Source: Adiantum capillus-veneris (taxonomy: Eukaryota > Streptophyta > Polypodiopsida > Polypodiales > Pteridaceae). From it: a stretch of DNA of 64,000 nt. A model generated the notes under the pieces. It searched no databases, was not told the DNA's origin, and was given only the letters and a program-made list of their open reading frames with translations. Within the stretch, counting starts at the first letter, position 1. Each line of letters begins with the position of its first letter. The position numbers and the translations under genes were made by a program. Positions 1 to 10,290 of this stretch are shown here, in pieces. The stretch spans positions 149,215,850-149,279,849 of the forward strand of contig CM043949.1 in assembly GCA_014529385.2 (NCBI GenBank), in the 5' to 3' direction.

Positions 1-1417
1 AGCATTGTAAGTATTGACAAGGTTTAGGTTATCCTTTAATTGTATGCCTTGCATCCATCTAGCATCTTCAAAAGGATAATTCTTAAACTTAATAAGATAT
101 CGTCGGATAGTCTTACCGCCTCTTAGTACCTTGTCTTCATGTCGGAGAATGGACTCAGGCTGCAGCACCTCCTCTTGGTCCTCGATCTCCGGCGGGTCTT
201 CAATAGTTGGTTCTTGATGTGGCTCTCCTTTGTAAGGCTTTAATAGGCTCACATGGAAAGCATTGTGTATGAGCCAATGATTGGGCAACTTGAGTTGATA
301 GGCCATCTCATTGATTTGCCTAAGAATCTGAAAGGGACCATAGTACCTTTTTGCTAGTTTAGCATAGTACTTTTGGTGGCCCGTAATCATTTTCTTTAAA
401 GGCTTGGGCCCTTCTGTGCTTGTCAGCAGCAGAATTTTGCCTTTGCTGTGAGATAGAGATAGCATCCTTAATCTCTTGAAAAGATTCTTGTGGGTCTCCG
501 CTAGCACTGACGACCTTCCCATGTACCTTAAGTAGCAAGGGACTTTTTGATCTTCCCTCAATTACCTCGAAAGGTGCTTTTCCGGTGGAAGTATGTACAA
601 TGTTATTGTAAGCATACTCCACTAAGGGTAAGTACTTCTCCCATTGAGATCTTTGATCTACTTCCGTTACATATGCTTTTAGTAGATCGAGAATTGGTAG
701 GTTAGCTATTTCACTTTGGCCATCCGTTTGTGGATGATAGGCCGAAGAGAAGTTTAGCCTTGTCCCTAAATTCTCAAAGAGACCCTTCAAGAAATTATTG
801 GTCATTCTAGGATCTCTATCAGACACTATGGACATTGGCAAGCCATGGTACTTGAAAAATTGTGAAAGGAAGAGGGTTGCCATTTGATGGGCTTTGATAG
901 TCTTTTTGACAGGTATGAAATGAGCTTGTTTATTGAACATGTCTACTATCGTCCATATTCCTGTATTCCCATGGATAGACTTAGGCAATCCAAAGATAAA
1001 ATACATGGATATGCTCTTCCATGGTGAATTAGGGATTGGCAAGGGTTGAAGCAATCCAAGTTGCTTCCCTCTATCAAATTTTGTCTTTTGGCAAACCACA
1101 CATTTAGAAACATACTCTTGTATGTTCACTTTCATGGTAGGCCAATAGAAATATGTTTCAATTCCTTTTAAGGTAGAATGAATCCCTCTATGCCCCCCAT
1201 ACGGTGGAGCATGAGATTCATACATTACTTTCTCACGTAGTGAGTTAGTAATGCATAGTCTATTGCCATAGAGAAGATAACCATCTTGTAAGGTAAATGG
1301 TTCTTCTTTCTTCCCCAATGCAAGGGCTGAAATCACATCTCTAAAATCGGGATCAATAGCATACTCATCTATCATTGAAGATAGATCATTGTGAGTTGCT
1401 ATGGAAACCGCATGCAC
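1..1417 (-). pseudogene. Gyp-A integrase with C-terminal chromodomain-like segment
   Basis: The integrase joins retroelement cDNA to host DNA. The open stretch 359-1417 shows the HHCC zinc domain (HAPPYGGHRG, then KCVVCQK) and the core with VSDRDPRM and TDGQSEIAN. The first catalytic Asp has become Tyr: the usual SMDFI reads SMYFI at codon 1003-1001. A frameshift near 375-410 moves the C-terminus into another frame, which continues to position 1 as YYGPFQILRQ and then a chromodomain-like stretch (KTIRRYLIKFKNYP, then EDARWMQ). That tail is the basis for calling Gyp-A a chromovirus. A further break near 1417-1432 separates it from RNase H. Family identity is clear and the loss of function is visible. 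Confidence 0.9.
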
Positions 1418-1429
1418 TCTCGGACATCT

Positions 1430-2488
1430 TCAGAGTGCATCATCTACTTGATTATGCTTGCCAGCAATGTGAGCAATATGAAAATGAAATTGCGAAAGGA
1501 AATTTTCCCACCTCATTTGTTTGTCGGAGAGCTTGGTCTGCGTCATGAAGTACTTAAGACGTTGGTGATCCGTTCGCAGAATGAAAGGAGTCCCCAATAA
1601 ATAGTGCTTCCATGAGTCTAAGGCATGTAGAACTGCAAGGAGTTCCTTTTCATATATGCCTAGAGGTTGATCAACAGGGTCGAGCCTTCGACTCTCATAG
1701 CCTATGGCATGCCCTTCTTGGAGTAAAACAATGCCAAGGCAATCACCACAAGCATCACATTGGACCTCAAATGGTTTTAAAAGATCCGGTAGTGTAAGCA
1801 CAGGTTGAGAGATAAGCTTTTCGAAAGCATTGTTCTCCTTAGCAGACCATGTATACCTAACTCTTTTCTTTGTTAGATCATGTAATGGTCCCGGAATTTG
1901 TGAGAACTTTTCTATGAAGCGTCTATAGTATGCACACATACCTATAAAGCTTCTTGATTCATGAAGACTCCTTGGTTTAGGATATCCTTTTATTACCTCT
2001 AACTTAGATGGATCCATTTGGATGCCATCTTGAGAGAAAATATGACCTAAATACTGAATCTCTTGCAAGAAAAATTCACTTTTCTTTCGATTAACATAAA
2101 GTTTATTCTCTCTTAAAACTTGAAATATTACCTGGAGGTGTTTCTTGTGTTCCTCCAATGAATTAGAGTAGATAATAATATAATCAAAGAACACTCCAGT
2201 GAAGGTTCGATGAGGCCTGAACAACTTCTCCATCAAGCGGTTGAATGTGGCTGATGCATTGGTCAAGCCAAAGGCATGACAATGTATTCGTAAATACCAA
2301 ATGTAGTGCGAAATGCGGTCTTTATAATGTCTTGATCAACTATCCTTATTTGATGATAGCCACTTTTTAGGTCAATCCTACTGAAGTAGGTCGATCCTTG
2401 TAGCTTATCAAATAGTTCTTCTACCCGTGGAACGGGAAACCTATTCTTGATAGTGATCCTATTTAGTGCTCTATAGCCGACACACATA
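1430..2488 (-). pseudogene. Gyp-A reverse transcriptase (C-terminal part) and RNase H
   Basis: This is the polymerase and RNase H part of the gypsy polyprotein. Positions 2263-2488 encode the RT fingers and palm ([19 protein letters not shown], then [14 protein letters not shown]). Positions 1430-2266 hold the rest of RT, then RNase H (FEVQCDACGDCLGIVL, YEKELLAVLHAL, LRTDHQRLKYF) and the linker HIAGKHNQVDDAL. The frame changes around 2265-2275, where one T is missing from the codons for the conserved MPFGLTNA motif. The catalytic YxDD box reads FFDY, so the second Asp is lost. The N-terminal RT codons lie across Cop-1 at 7541 and beyond. Confidence 0.9.
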
Positions 2489-2493
2489 CGATA
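2489..2493. repeat. Cop-1 target-site duplication, left copy (CGATA)
   Basis: CGATA directly precedes TGTTGAG and recurs at 7541-7545 after CCAACA. Joining across it restores conserved gypsy RT codons (Thr-Tyr-Arg-Met). Confidence 0.93.
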
Positions 2494-2636
2494 TGTTGAG
2501 ATGTAGAGAGAAGGAGAGAGAGACGAGACAAGAGACACACCATATACGCTCCCAAAGACTGATTCATATTGAGGAAAAGATACAAATATATAGGTGAGAC
2601 CAAGTTTAGTAGAGTGAGCCATATATAGCTCCAAAA
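2494..2636 (-). repeat. Cop-1 3' LTR (143 bp)
   Basis: Aligns with 7412-7540 at an offset of 4904. On the coding strand it begins TTTTGGAGC (TG mutated to TT) just after a G-rich tract and ends CATCTCAACA. Confidence 0.88.
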
Positions 2637-2650
2637 CCCCCACTTAAACA
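2637..2650 (-). other. Cop-1 polypurine tract
   Basis: The minus strand reads AAGTGGGGG directly before the 3' LTR, the expected plus-strand priming site. Confidence 0.75.
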
Positions 2651-2884
2651 AAGGTCTCTAGCTTTGGATGAAAAAACCCTTGGGGAGTTCAAGGGAAAAA
2701 CCCAAGCCCCTATAAAATGTGAAAATATGAACCAGCGGTGATGATGTGAAAGTGAATTGTGCATCTATGTACAAATATTCAAGTGACTTAGATATCACAA
2801 TGTGAAAATGTAGAGTGTGCATAGTGCATGGTACCTAAAAGATTACAATGTCATATGTACAAAGCTATTACAATAGCAAAGAAG
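2651..2884 (-). other. Cop-1 3' untranslated region
   Basis: Non-coding stretch between the RNase H stop and the polypurine tract. Its distal part (about 2650-2715) is strongly similar to 18450-18520 of NA-C. Confidence 0.65.
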
Positions 2885-3700
2885 CTAATCTAGAAAGAGT
2901 GAGGCCGAAGCAACTCCAAGCTCCGAGCGCAAGAGGATGAAACGTGACTCATTAAGGCCTTTAGTCAAAATGTCTGCAATCATCTGGTCACTTGGACAAT
3001 GTTCAACCATAATGGTTCCTTTGCGTACTTCATACCTGACATAATGATAATGGACAGCAATGTGCTTTGACTTATTATGCTGAACATAGTCTTTTGCAAG
3101 ACTAATAGCACTTTGGTTGTCACACCGCAAGGGTGTTCTAGAAAGAGGAGAGTGACCAATATCAACCAGCATTTATCCAAGACAAATCAACTCATGAGCT
3201 GCAAGTGATGCCGCAACATATTCTGACTCAGTCGTAGAAATTGCAGCACAACGTTGTTTCTTGCTGGTCTAAGAAACAAGACAACCATTTATAAAGAAGC
3301 AATTTCCACTAGTAGATCGCATAGATACAGTGTGAGCTTGCCCAATCTGCATCTATGTAACCCAAAAGAGAAAGAGATTGCATAGAATCCGATGTGAGTT
3401 GTCGTCGATAGACTAAACCAAAATCTGTAGTGCCTTTCAAGTATTTCAATACACGCTTTGCAGCAGACCAATGCTTAAGAGAAGGACATGCAAGATGTTG
3501 TCCAAGATAATTAGCAGCAAACAGAATATCAAGAAGAGCTGTGTTCATGCCAACAAACTGAAGACATCCAATCAAGTTAGCATAAGGTTGATTTGTGACA
3601 AGTTGACCGCCATTGCTAGAAGTGGTCTTCGTAGAGCTCGCAAGACAAGGTGTGTTGGCTGAATGTGCAGATTCCATACCAAATTTTTGAATAGTATCTG
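2885..3700 (-). pseudogene. Cop-1 RT thumb/connection and RNase H
   Basis: Segment 3309-3677 carries the copia connection and RNase H start (YANLIGCLQFVGMN, KRVLKYLKGTTDFGL, GYIDADWA). After a short broken stretch, 2885-3172 carries the end (RCDNQSAISLAKDYVQHNKS, IAVHYHYVRYEV, ADILTKGL). Frame changes and stops between 3172 and 3309 remove continuity, and a stop separates it from RT near 3700. The motifs leave no doubt about the family. The product would degrade the RNA strand during cDNA synthesis but is not functional here. Confidence 0.88.
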
Positions 3701-4300
3701 CAATAAACTTTGACTATCGAAGGAATAAGATACCTTTTGTACGGTTCCGTTGGATTTGAATACCAAGACAAGAGTGAATCTCTCCAAGATCCACCATATC
3801 CAATGCATAAGACAATAAATTTTTCACTTGCTGAAGAAATCCCAAATCATTGGAAACAAGGATCGTATCATCCACATAAAGAGCCTTATGGAGTTGAGCA
3901 ACAAGGTCTTCTTTACCTGGAATAACAAACCCTTCTGGCTGTTCCATATAAATTTCCTCTTCCAAGTCACCATTAAGAAAATCAGTTCGCACATCGATTT
4001 GATGATCTTCTAAATCAAATTGAATAGCAAATGCCAATAAAACTCGAACACTTGTAATGCAAACAACTAGTGAAAAAGTCTCTTGATAATCAACACCAGC
4101 TACTTGGGAGTAACCTTTTGCAACTAAACGTGCCTTGAACTTGTCAAAAGATCCATCTGCTTTTACTTTTGTCTTATATACCCACTTACATTTAATAGCT
4201 GTACGACCAGGAGGTAATTCAGTTAGTATCCATGTACCTTTAGAGATAAGAGAATCGTACTCTGCTTCCATATCCTCTTGCCATTGATCCTTTTGTGGTG
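3701..4300 (-). pseudogene. Cop-1 reverse transcriptase with internal deletion
   Basis: Copia RT motifs are clear: KCKWVYKTKVKADGSFDKFK, ARLVAKGYSQVAGVDYQETF, DFLNGDLEEEIYMEQPEGF, and YVDDTILVSND. Between LHKAL and YVDD, about 50 residues normally present (the LYGLKQSPRAWY region through the palm) are missing, so the catalytic box is fused to an upstream strand. The reading frame is preserved across the deletion. The enzyme cannot be active. Confidence 0.88.
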
Positions 4301-4571
4301 AAGAGATAGCTTCATCATAAGTAACGGGATCGTCAGAAGTAGAAAAAGCATTATCAGCAATATGGTCATCATAAACATGACATGAGACATGTTCAAAATC
4401 AATAGGCAGATCAACAAAAATATCAATATCATCATTGGCAACATTTGGAATAGATGGTTGTGAAGAGGAAAGTTGCTCTATAGGAAGAGTTTCATCTTCT
4501 GAAAGAAATGGAAAAGCTTGAAGCAATGATTTAGTAGCATCAGAATCATCCATGGACCATAAGCCGCCCAT

Positions 4572-5503
4572 AAGCTGTTCGTTAAAAGTAGCATCACGAT
4601 TCACAATTACTTTCTTGGAGGAAGGGTCATAGAAATTGTAGCCTTTGGAAGTGTCAGAATATCCAATAAAAATAACTTTAAGACCAGGAGCATCAAGCTT
4701 TGTTCGTGTTTCTTTGGGAACATGAATATAAGCAATATATCCAAAGGTTCGAAAATGAGATACAGAAGGAATATCACCTGTCCATGCTGTGATGGGTATC
4801 TTACTAGAGGGTGCAGTAGTAGGAAGATGATTCTGAATAAATGCTGCTGTCAAAGTAGCTTCAGCCCAGAAAACACGAGATAAGCCACAATGAATCAGCA
4901 TACATCTTACAACATTGACAATAGTGCGATTCTTTCATTCAGCAACACCGTTCTGTTGAGGCGAATATGGAATAGTGTGTTCATGATGAATTCCACTGTC
5001 GGCACAGTAACTCACAAACTCTCGAGAAACATATTCGCCTCCATTTTCACTACGAAGCTTCTTAAGGCGACGACCAGTTTGAAGTTCCGAAACCTTGTGG
5101 AATTGTTTGAAAACAGATAAGGCTTCAGATTTTTGTCTAAGTAGAAATACAGTCATATACCTTGAGAAATCGTCAATGAAAGTAATGAATAGTGATATTA
5201 TGATCTCGAAGAAGGTAGAGGTCCACATATATCAGTATGAACAAGATCCAATATGTCATGAGAATGAGTTGCATTTGAAAGAGGAAAGGGTTTACGATTG
5301 TGTTTCCCAAGAGCACAAACTTCACAAATTCCCATAAGGGGATGGGCTTTAAGATCCATGCCATGAACAAGATCACGACGTTGAAGATCAAGGAGTTTTG
5401 AGAAATCAGCATGAACAAAACGGTGATGCCATACTTTGCAATCATGATCACCTGGAGCAGTGACAATATTTTCTACAGCATTGTTGAGAGAGAGTTCAAA
5501 CAA
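4572..5503 (-). pseudogene. Cop-1 integrase
   Basis: Segment 5198-5503 has the pre-integrase zinc domain (WHHRFVHADFSKLLDL, CEVCALGKHNRKPF) and the first catalytic region (HTDICGPLP). Segment 4935-5228 continues the core (FITFIDDFSRYMTVFLL) but reads RSENGGEY where RSDNGGEY is usual, and ends in a stop just after PQQNGVAE, consistent with CGA to TGA. The core resumes to about 4572 (FWAEATLTAAF, FRTFGYIAYIHVP, KVIFIGYSDTSKGY). At least one frameshift and one nonsense change are present. Confidence 0.88.
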
Positions 5504-5533
5504 ATTACCGTTTCGAGGAGCAGTGGCTATAGT

Positions 5534-5938
5534 CTATCCATCTTTCTCAATTCGGCATTTTGTATGATCAAATCCAACAAAAGGACCAAGATCAACAAGT
5601 CTAGCAACTGAAAGAAGATTACGTTGAAGATCTGGTACTTGTAATACTCCTCGCAAAATTCGAGTGGAAGAAGATAAAGTACCAAGATATAAATCTCCAA
5701 TACCCTTTACTTGACAAGTAGTATCATCAGCAAGATAAACAACACGTTGAACTGGCAGTGGATGATAGTTATGGAGCCACTTAGACTGATATGTCATATT
5801 TCCTGTAGCACCAGAATCGACAATAAAAAGTGATCCATCACGTACATGAAGTATTCTGTATGGAGCAACTGAACATAGCACGCAGCTTGTTTCTGATACA
5901 ACGTTGTTTCGATGCTCAGTAGCATATGCTCTATTCAC
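5534..5938 (-). pseudogene. Cop-1 protease
   Basis: Retropepsin-like copia protease with an intact catalytic triplet in FIVDSGATGNMT (Asp codon about 5818-5816), followed by VKGIGDLYLGT and VLQVPDLQRNLLSVARLVD. A stop after KCRIEKDG (5534) separates it from the pre-integrase domain. Confidence 0.87.
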
Positions 5939-6946
5939 ATCTGTGTTGAATCGACGCTTATATCACATATGAGTGGGATAATCAAATCGTCCACAATATT
6001 CACAAGAAGAAGAAGAAGAAGAAGAAGAGTCTCTAGATAAACGTGGTTGTTTTGTGGTAATATTGTGTTCTTCATCATATTGACGTGCCCAACAATCATC
6101 TTCAGTATGGCCATTTCTGTTGCAGTAAGAACATTGCTTATTAGGAAATTTGAGACGAGAGAAAGTATTACCGTGACGACCACCTCTGCGGTTTCCTCGT
6201 TGAAATGGACTCCTTCAAGCATAAAAAGCACGTTCCATCTATTGTGACTCACTCTTCTCTTGTGAAATCATAGCTATATCGTGACCAGCATTCCGACGTT
6301 CTTGACGTTGAGAGTATTCAATTAAAGACATGCAGGCTTGGTCGAAATCAAGACCATCTTTATTAGAGTGAATAGTAACAATGTTATCATAAGAAGAGTC
6401 CTTCATGGTATCAAGAAGAAGTGTAATCAGTTGCTTTTGTGGAACACGATCACCGGCAGCAGCAAGTTGATTAATAATAGATTTGAAAGATTCAATATGT
6501 CCCGTCATGGTAGTACCAACTTCATATTGTAACTTGTTAAGCAACCCTCTCAAATAAAGTATTTCTGTAACAGATTTCTTTTGAAAGTTTGCAACAAGGT
6601 ACTTCCATACTTCGTGGGAAGTAGGCAGTTCATACATATCAAGCAAAAGGGAATCAGTAAGAGCAGAAAGAATATACCAACGAGCTGCTTTATCACGTCG
6701 TTGCTAATCGGTATAGGCAACATTCCAATCTTCAAATATAGGTCCTTCAGTGATAAGAACGTTATCATTATCCGTATCAAGAGGCTGAGACGGACAAACA
6801 TGATTTCCAAGAACAACATCGAAGAACTCATCGCCTTCAAGAATTAACAACATCTTTGCTTTCCAGCCTAGAAATCCATGACCTTGGAAAGGAGGAATAG
6901 AACGCTGGCCAGAAGGAAAGCCGTTGACGAGAATATTCATAGCCAT
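5939..6946 (-). pseudogene. Cop-1 gag
   Basis: The likely start is the ATG at 6946 (MAMNILVNGFPSGQRSIPPF), since the following stretch has the copia gag start (GWKAKMLLILEGDEFFDVVL). A stop at 6704 interrupts it. Segment 6239-6646 carries the UBN2-type gag core (HEVWKYLVANFQKKSV, LYLRGLLNKLQYEVGTTMTG, QLITLLLDTM). A CCHC knuckle (CSYCNRNGHTEDDC) follows near 6150-6105 in another frame. The poly-GAA run at 6004-6026 encodes a Ser tract. Confidence 0.85.
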
Positions 6947-7411
6947 ATCTTGTTGCGAGAAGACGTATAAGATAAGATCGCAGAATCTACACACCATATA
7001 TGGTGAAGGCCGCAATTGAGAATGGGAGAGATATGAGTACTGCGTTCTGTCAACGATAAACGTAAGAAGGATGCTCAAGGAACGTCCAAAGATGTGAGAG
7101 ACGTGACCCAAAAAAGACAGGGTAAAGGAGACATTAATAATAAACGAGTCCTCAAAATAAAGTGGCGTGAGACGCAAGATTGACGACCACAATACGAATA
7201 GCAAAAAGCTAAATCTTCTCGAAAAAGATAACGCCAAAATAAGAACAACAATTGCGGACGCTTCACGAAGAAGTAGGATGAAGAAAGCTGCGTCAAACTC
7301 AATTGTAGTAAAAACAACATAACTTTCTGTTGCGAACTCTGATTGACGCAAACCTAGAACTCAAATCGAAGAGCTCGAGGAGACGAACAAGTTTTGGATG
7401 AAATGTGCCAT

Positions 7412-7540
7412 TGCAAAGAGAGAGAGACGAGACAAGAGACACACCATATACGCTCCCAAAGACTGATTCATATTGAGGACAAGATACAAATACATAGGTG
7501 ACACCAAGTTCAGTAGAGTGAGCCATATATAGCTCCAACA
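7412..7540 (-). repeat. Cop-1 5' LTR (inner edge uncertain)
   Basis: Similar to 2494-2636 over about 125 bp. Its inner end does not match the other LTR: after CTCTCTCTTTGCA the coding strand reads ATGGCACATTTC rather than a clean tRNA-Met site. A weak ATCAGAGTTCG lies at about 7335-7350. The primer site is therefore lost or displaced. Confidence 0.75.
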
Positions 7541-7545
7541 CGATA
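7541..7545. repeat. Cop-1 target-site duplication, right copy (CGATA)
   Basis: Matches 2489-2493 exactly and flanks the LTR end CCAACA. Confidence 0.93.
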
Positions 7546-8811
7546 TGTGCTGTCTTTCTTTTGCACTAATAGCACAGGTGAGCAAAATGGAGATGAGCTT
7601 GGCCTAACCATACCCTTCTCAACTAACTCATGCACTAGCTGCATAATCTCTTATTGTTGAGCTTGAGAAACTCTATAAGGAGGTTTGTTAGCCGGTGAAC
7701 TTCCTGGAAGAAGTTCGATTGCATGTTCATCATTACCTCGTTTAGGAGGTAGCTCACAAGGGATGTCATAAATAAAAACATCTTGAAACCCCTTGAGAAA
7801 ATTGGATAACTCTAATTCCTTTTGGTTGCCTTTATTTTCTTTTGCTAAAGCATTAGGTTCATTTTGAGAATCTTTAACAAAAATCATGTACACAGAAATA
7901 GAGCTCTTTATTGACTTGTTGAAAGCTGGTGTATGTACAATGGGGATAGTGTTACCCATTTCCTTAGCATCTTTATACATGTCTTTTTCACTGAACTTAA
8001 AAGAGATTCTCCTTTCAGGAAATTTAACATCGGCAGCCAGGCGGTCAAACCATGGTGCCCCTAGGATTATATCCTCATGCTTGAGAGGAGAGATAAAGAA
8101 GTCCTCTTTGTCCACATAGCCTTGGACATGAAGCCTCAATTTCCCAATTAAGGGAGTGACTAAAGCTTCTTGCCCCTTGAAGGCACTGTTTGTGGGTAGG
8201 ACATCTCCCATCTCGTAGGATTGTATGCCTAGCTTGGTGGCTAACTCCATAGATATAAAATTGTGAGTAGAACCAGGGTCAAAGAGAATAAAAGCATCAT
8301 GTTCTCTTACCTTTCCCCAAGCACGGCATAGAGGAGATCCTTTGTGGTGAGTTTGGTGAGTCTCCTCCTCTTGGATTTCAACCAAGGAAGCTCTAGGAGG
8401 ATCTTGGCGGTTGTTCTTTTGGAGACAAGCGCGGTACGCATGCCCTTGTTCGTCGCACTTGAAACACCGGTTATCCTTGTGGTAACGCTCAAGATCTTTA
8501 GGAGAGAGTTTTTTCTTACCTTTGTAAACTCCCTTCTCTCTAGCTTTGTTGGAGTTGCCCTTAGGAGACTTTTGGACATTGTCCTTCCCCTTAGGCTCAT
8601 TGGAACCCTTGTTTTCCGGGGGCTTATTATTTGGCATTTGGAAATTGATTCGTGAGGCCACCATAGTATGGTGTATTACCGCCGATATGGTACGTGGCCT
8701 TTGGGAGTTGACATACTCCGCCATTTCTTCGGTTAAGCCCGCACAAAATTGTTGCTTTTGCTCTCCAAAATCCAACTTTTGAAGATAGTGTCTTTGAGTT
8801 GTAGGTCCCAA
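7541..8811 (-). pseudogene. Gyp-A zinc knuckle, protease and RT N-terminus
   Basis: One long open stretch (7651-8811) covers the end of gag, a Lys-rich linker, a CCHC zinc knuckle (CFKCDEQGHAYRAC, about 8466-8425), and a retropepsin-like protease with core FILFDPGSTHNFIS (about 8292-8250) and ILGAPWFDRL. The catalytic triplet D-S/T-G reads D-P-G. The RT entry follows (IPCELPPKRGNDEHAIELLPG) up to a stop at 7651. The reading resumes as a Val-Gln-Lys-Lys-Asp-Ser run into 7541, where it meets the Cop-1 target duplication. The start at 8811 is only the first Met after a frameshift; gag enters from upstream in another frame. Confidence 0.88.
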
Positions 8812-9873
8812 AACTTGTCTACATATTTGTGGATGGATTCATTGGGAGAGAGCTTTAAACTTCGCCATTCGGTGAGTACTTTGTCTTTGGCATCGGTGGC
8901 CAAAAACTGCTTCATAATGGAAGCTCTTAAATCTTTCCATGTTCGTGGAGCTTCACCGTTGGCTCGTAGGCTAGACCACCATTGTCTGGCGTACTTTTGA
9001 AAGTGCATAGCTACATGGCATAGCTTAGAGGACTCCGTGAAGCCCTCATCTCCAAACGCCGCATCGAATTGCTGGATAAAGGCCAAGAATTTGTCCGTAG
9101 CACCAAAGGTGCCATCATAGGTAAGGAAAGAGATGCTCTTCCCTCCCTCTTTGAATTCATTCAGCTTGGACGACCTCTTCCATGCGGCATAGGATTTCCT
9201 ATGGCCTCTTCTTTTTGATGGTTCAAAGATTGCACCATCACTTTCTTCAGAAGGTGGAGAAGAGGGTGACCTCTTTCTTGCCTTTTTCTTGTCTATCTTT
9301 GTTGTCTTCACCATCACTTTCATAAGAGGAAGAGGATGAAGAAGAGGGTGTCCTCTTTCTCGCCTTTTTCTTCTCTTGCTTTTTATCATCCCTCTTTGAA
9401 TTATGGCATGGAGAAGAGTGTGATGGTCTTCTCCGCTTTGGTGGTGATGGAGAGCATTTAGCCCGCCGTCTTCGTGGAGCCATCTCCGCCAAGGTGGCGG
9501 GAGACTCGCTTCTTTCTCGTTCCTTTAGTGGAGGCTCTTGATTTCTCCTTTGGGAAGGAGATGCATCGTCAAGAAGTAAATTCTTCAGCCCTTCGTATGG
9601 ATTCTCTTCTTCTTCCCGAATCGGAGAGAGACCTCTTTTGGTAGTCTCACAAGGAGACTTCCTAGGTGTTCTCTGGTCATGGTGATGAGCTTGGAGAATC
9701 CTGTGAGCACGGAGCTGCCGTTGCACTTTGCTTTGGAGAGATGGATTTCTCATGGCTTGTTGAAGCCTAGAAACAAGATAGTTAACAAGCATTGAAGCAT
9801 CATTAGTAGCTTGCTCATGAGCAAAATCAAAGTTATCAACATTAATTTCACTCTCTTTATTATTGTCAGCCAT
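8733..9873 (-). pseudogene. Gyp-A gag (capsid-type) with frameshifts
   Basis: The likely start is the ATG at 9873 (MADNNKESEINVDNFDFAH), the first Met after the primer site and leader. A basic Ser/Arg-rich region follows, then a Retrotrans_gag-type capsid core (FLAFIQQFDAAFGDEG, HFQKYARQWWSSL, IMKQFLATDAKDKVL, SLKLSPNESIHKYVDKFW). Two frame changes are seen. One near 9250-9390 coincides with an imperfect tandem duplication of about 82 bp, so the peptide KKARKR[ST]PSS occurs in both frames. The other, near 8740-8811, precedes the zinc-knuckle segment. Gag would form the virus-like particle. Assignment is from motifs and position. Confidence 0.85.
9233..9390 (-). repeat. 76-82 bp tandem duplication inside Gyp-A gag
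   Basis: The block starting CACCATCACTTTC at 9233 recurs at 9309, and GAAGAGGGTG at 9259 recurs at 9341, an offset of 82. The unit is not a multiple of three, so it shifts the gag frame. Confidence 0.8.
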
Positions 9874-10277
9874 TCTAACAATTTTTAGGTGTAAACTTTT
9901 AAGGTGTACTTTGGCACTTCAAGCCCTAGTTGCTACTCCACTTTACCCCTTTAGAAAAAGCACTCAAGCTATTGTACCCGCGGCTCGAATACCATTAATT
10001 GCAAGGAATAGAAGAGAGGGTCTTTCAACACCAAAATAGCACTGGCTCCTGTCAAGCTTCTAATAGCTGAATAGTGGTTAAGCCGTAGGCAAGCCCCGTA
10101 GTACTCCACTATTAAGACCATAGCTCTCGGCGGTGATGCCCCGTTAACTGCAAAAAGACAGGCGCACTGCAAGGCTGAAAAATCCCTATTCTACTTACTC
10201 ATACGTAATTAATAATACCAACCATTTGTAGCTAGCTTGAGGACCTCCCTTCTTGAGCAAGAAAAGAGAAACCTTGA
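9874..10277 (-). other. Gyp-A untranslated leader between primer site and gag
   Basis: About 400 bases lie between the primer site and the gag ATG. I see no conserved coding, only short shadow ORFs. This is normal for an LTR-retrotransposon leader. Confidence 0.6.
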
Positions 10278-10289
10278 GCTCTGATACCA
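10278..10289 (-). other. Gyp-A primer-binding site (initiator tRNA-Met)
   Basis: The minus strand reads TGGTATCAGAGC, the complement of the 3' end of plant initiator tRNA-Met. It lies one base inside the LTR end TGTTACA. Confidence 0.92.
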
Positions 10290-10290
10290 A

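Larger units (their letters stand above)
2494..7540 (-). mobile_element. Cop-1, degenerate Ty1/copia retrotransposon inserted in Gyp-A
   Basis: The element is bounded by TGTTGAG at 2494 and CCAACA at 7540, with a perfect 5-bp target duplication CGATA on both sides. Gene order on the minus strand is gag, protease, integrase, RT, RNase H, the copia order. The LTRs are short (about 130-143 bp). All domains carry stops, frameshifts or deletions. Its 3' terminal 75 bp and LTR ends resemble those of the non-coding element NA-C at 15911-18669. Confidence 0.93.

Noticed and set aside
7299-7585. 80- and 74-codon ORFs, with a twin at 2263-2651
   Set aside because: They are readings of the Cop-1 LTR; identical peptides appear only because the LTR is repeated.
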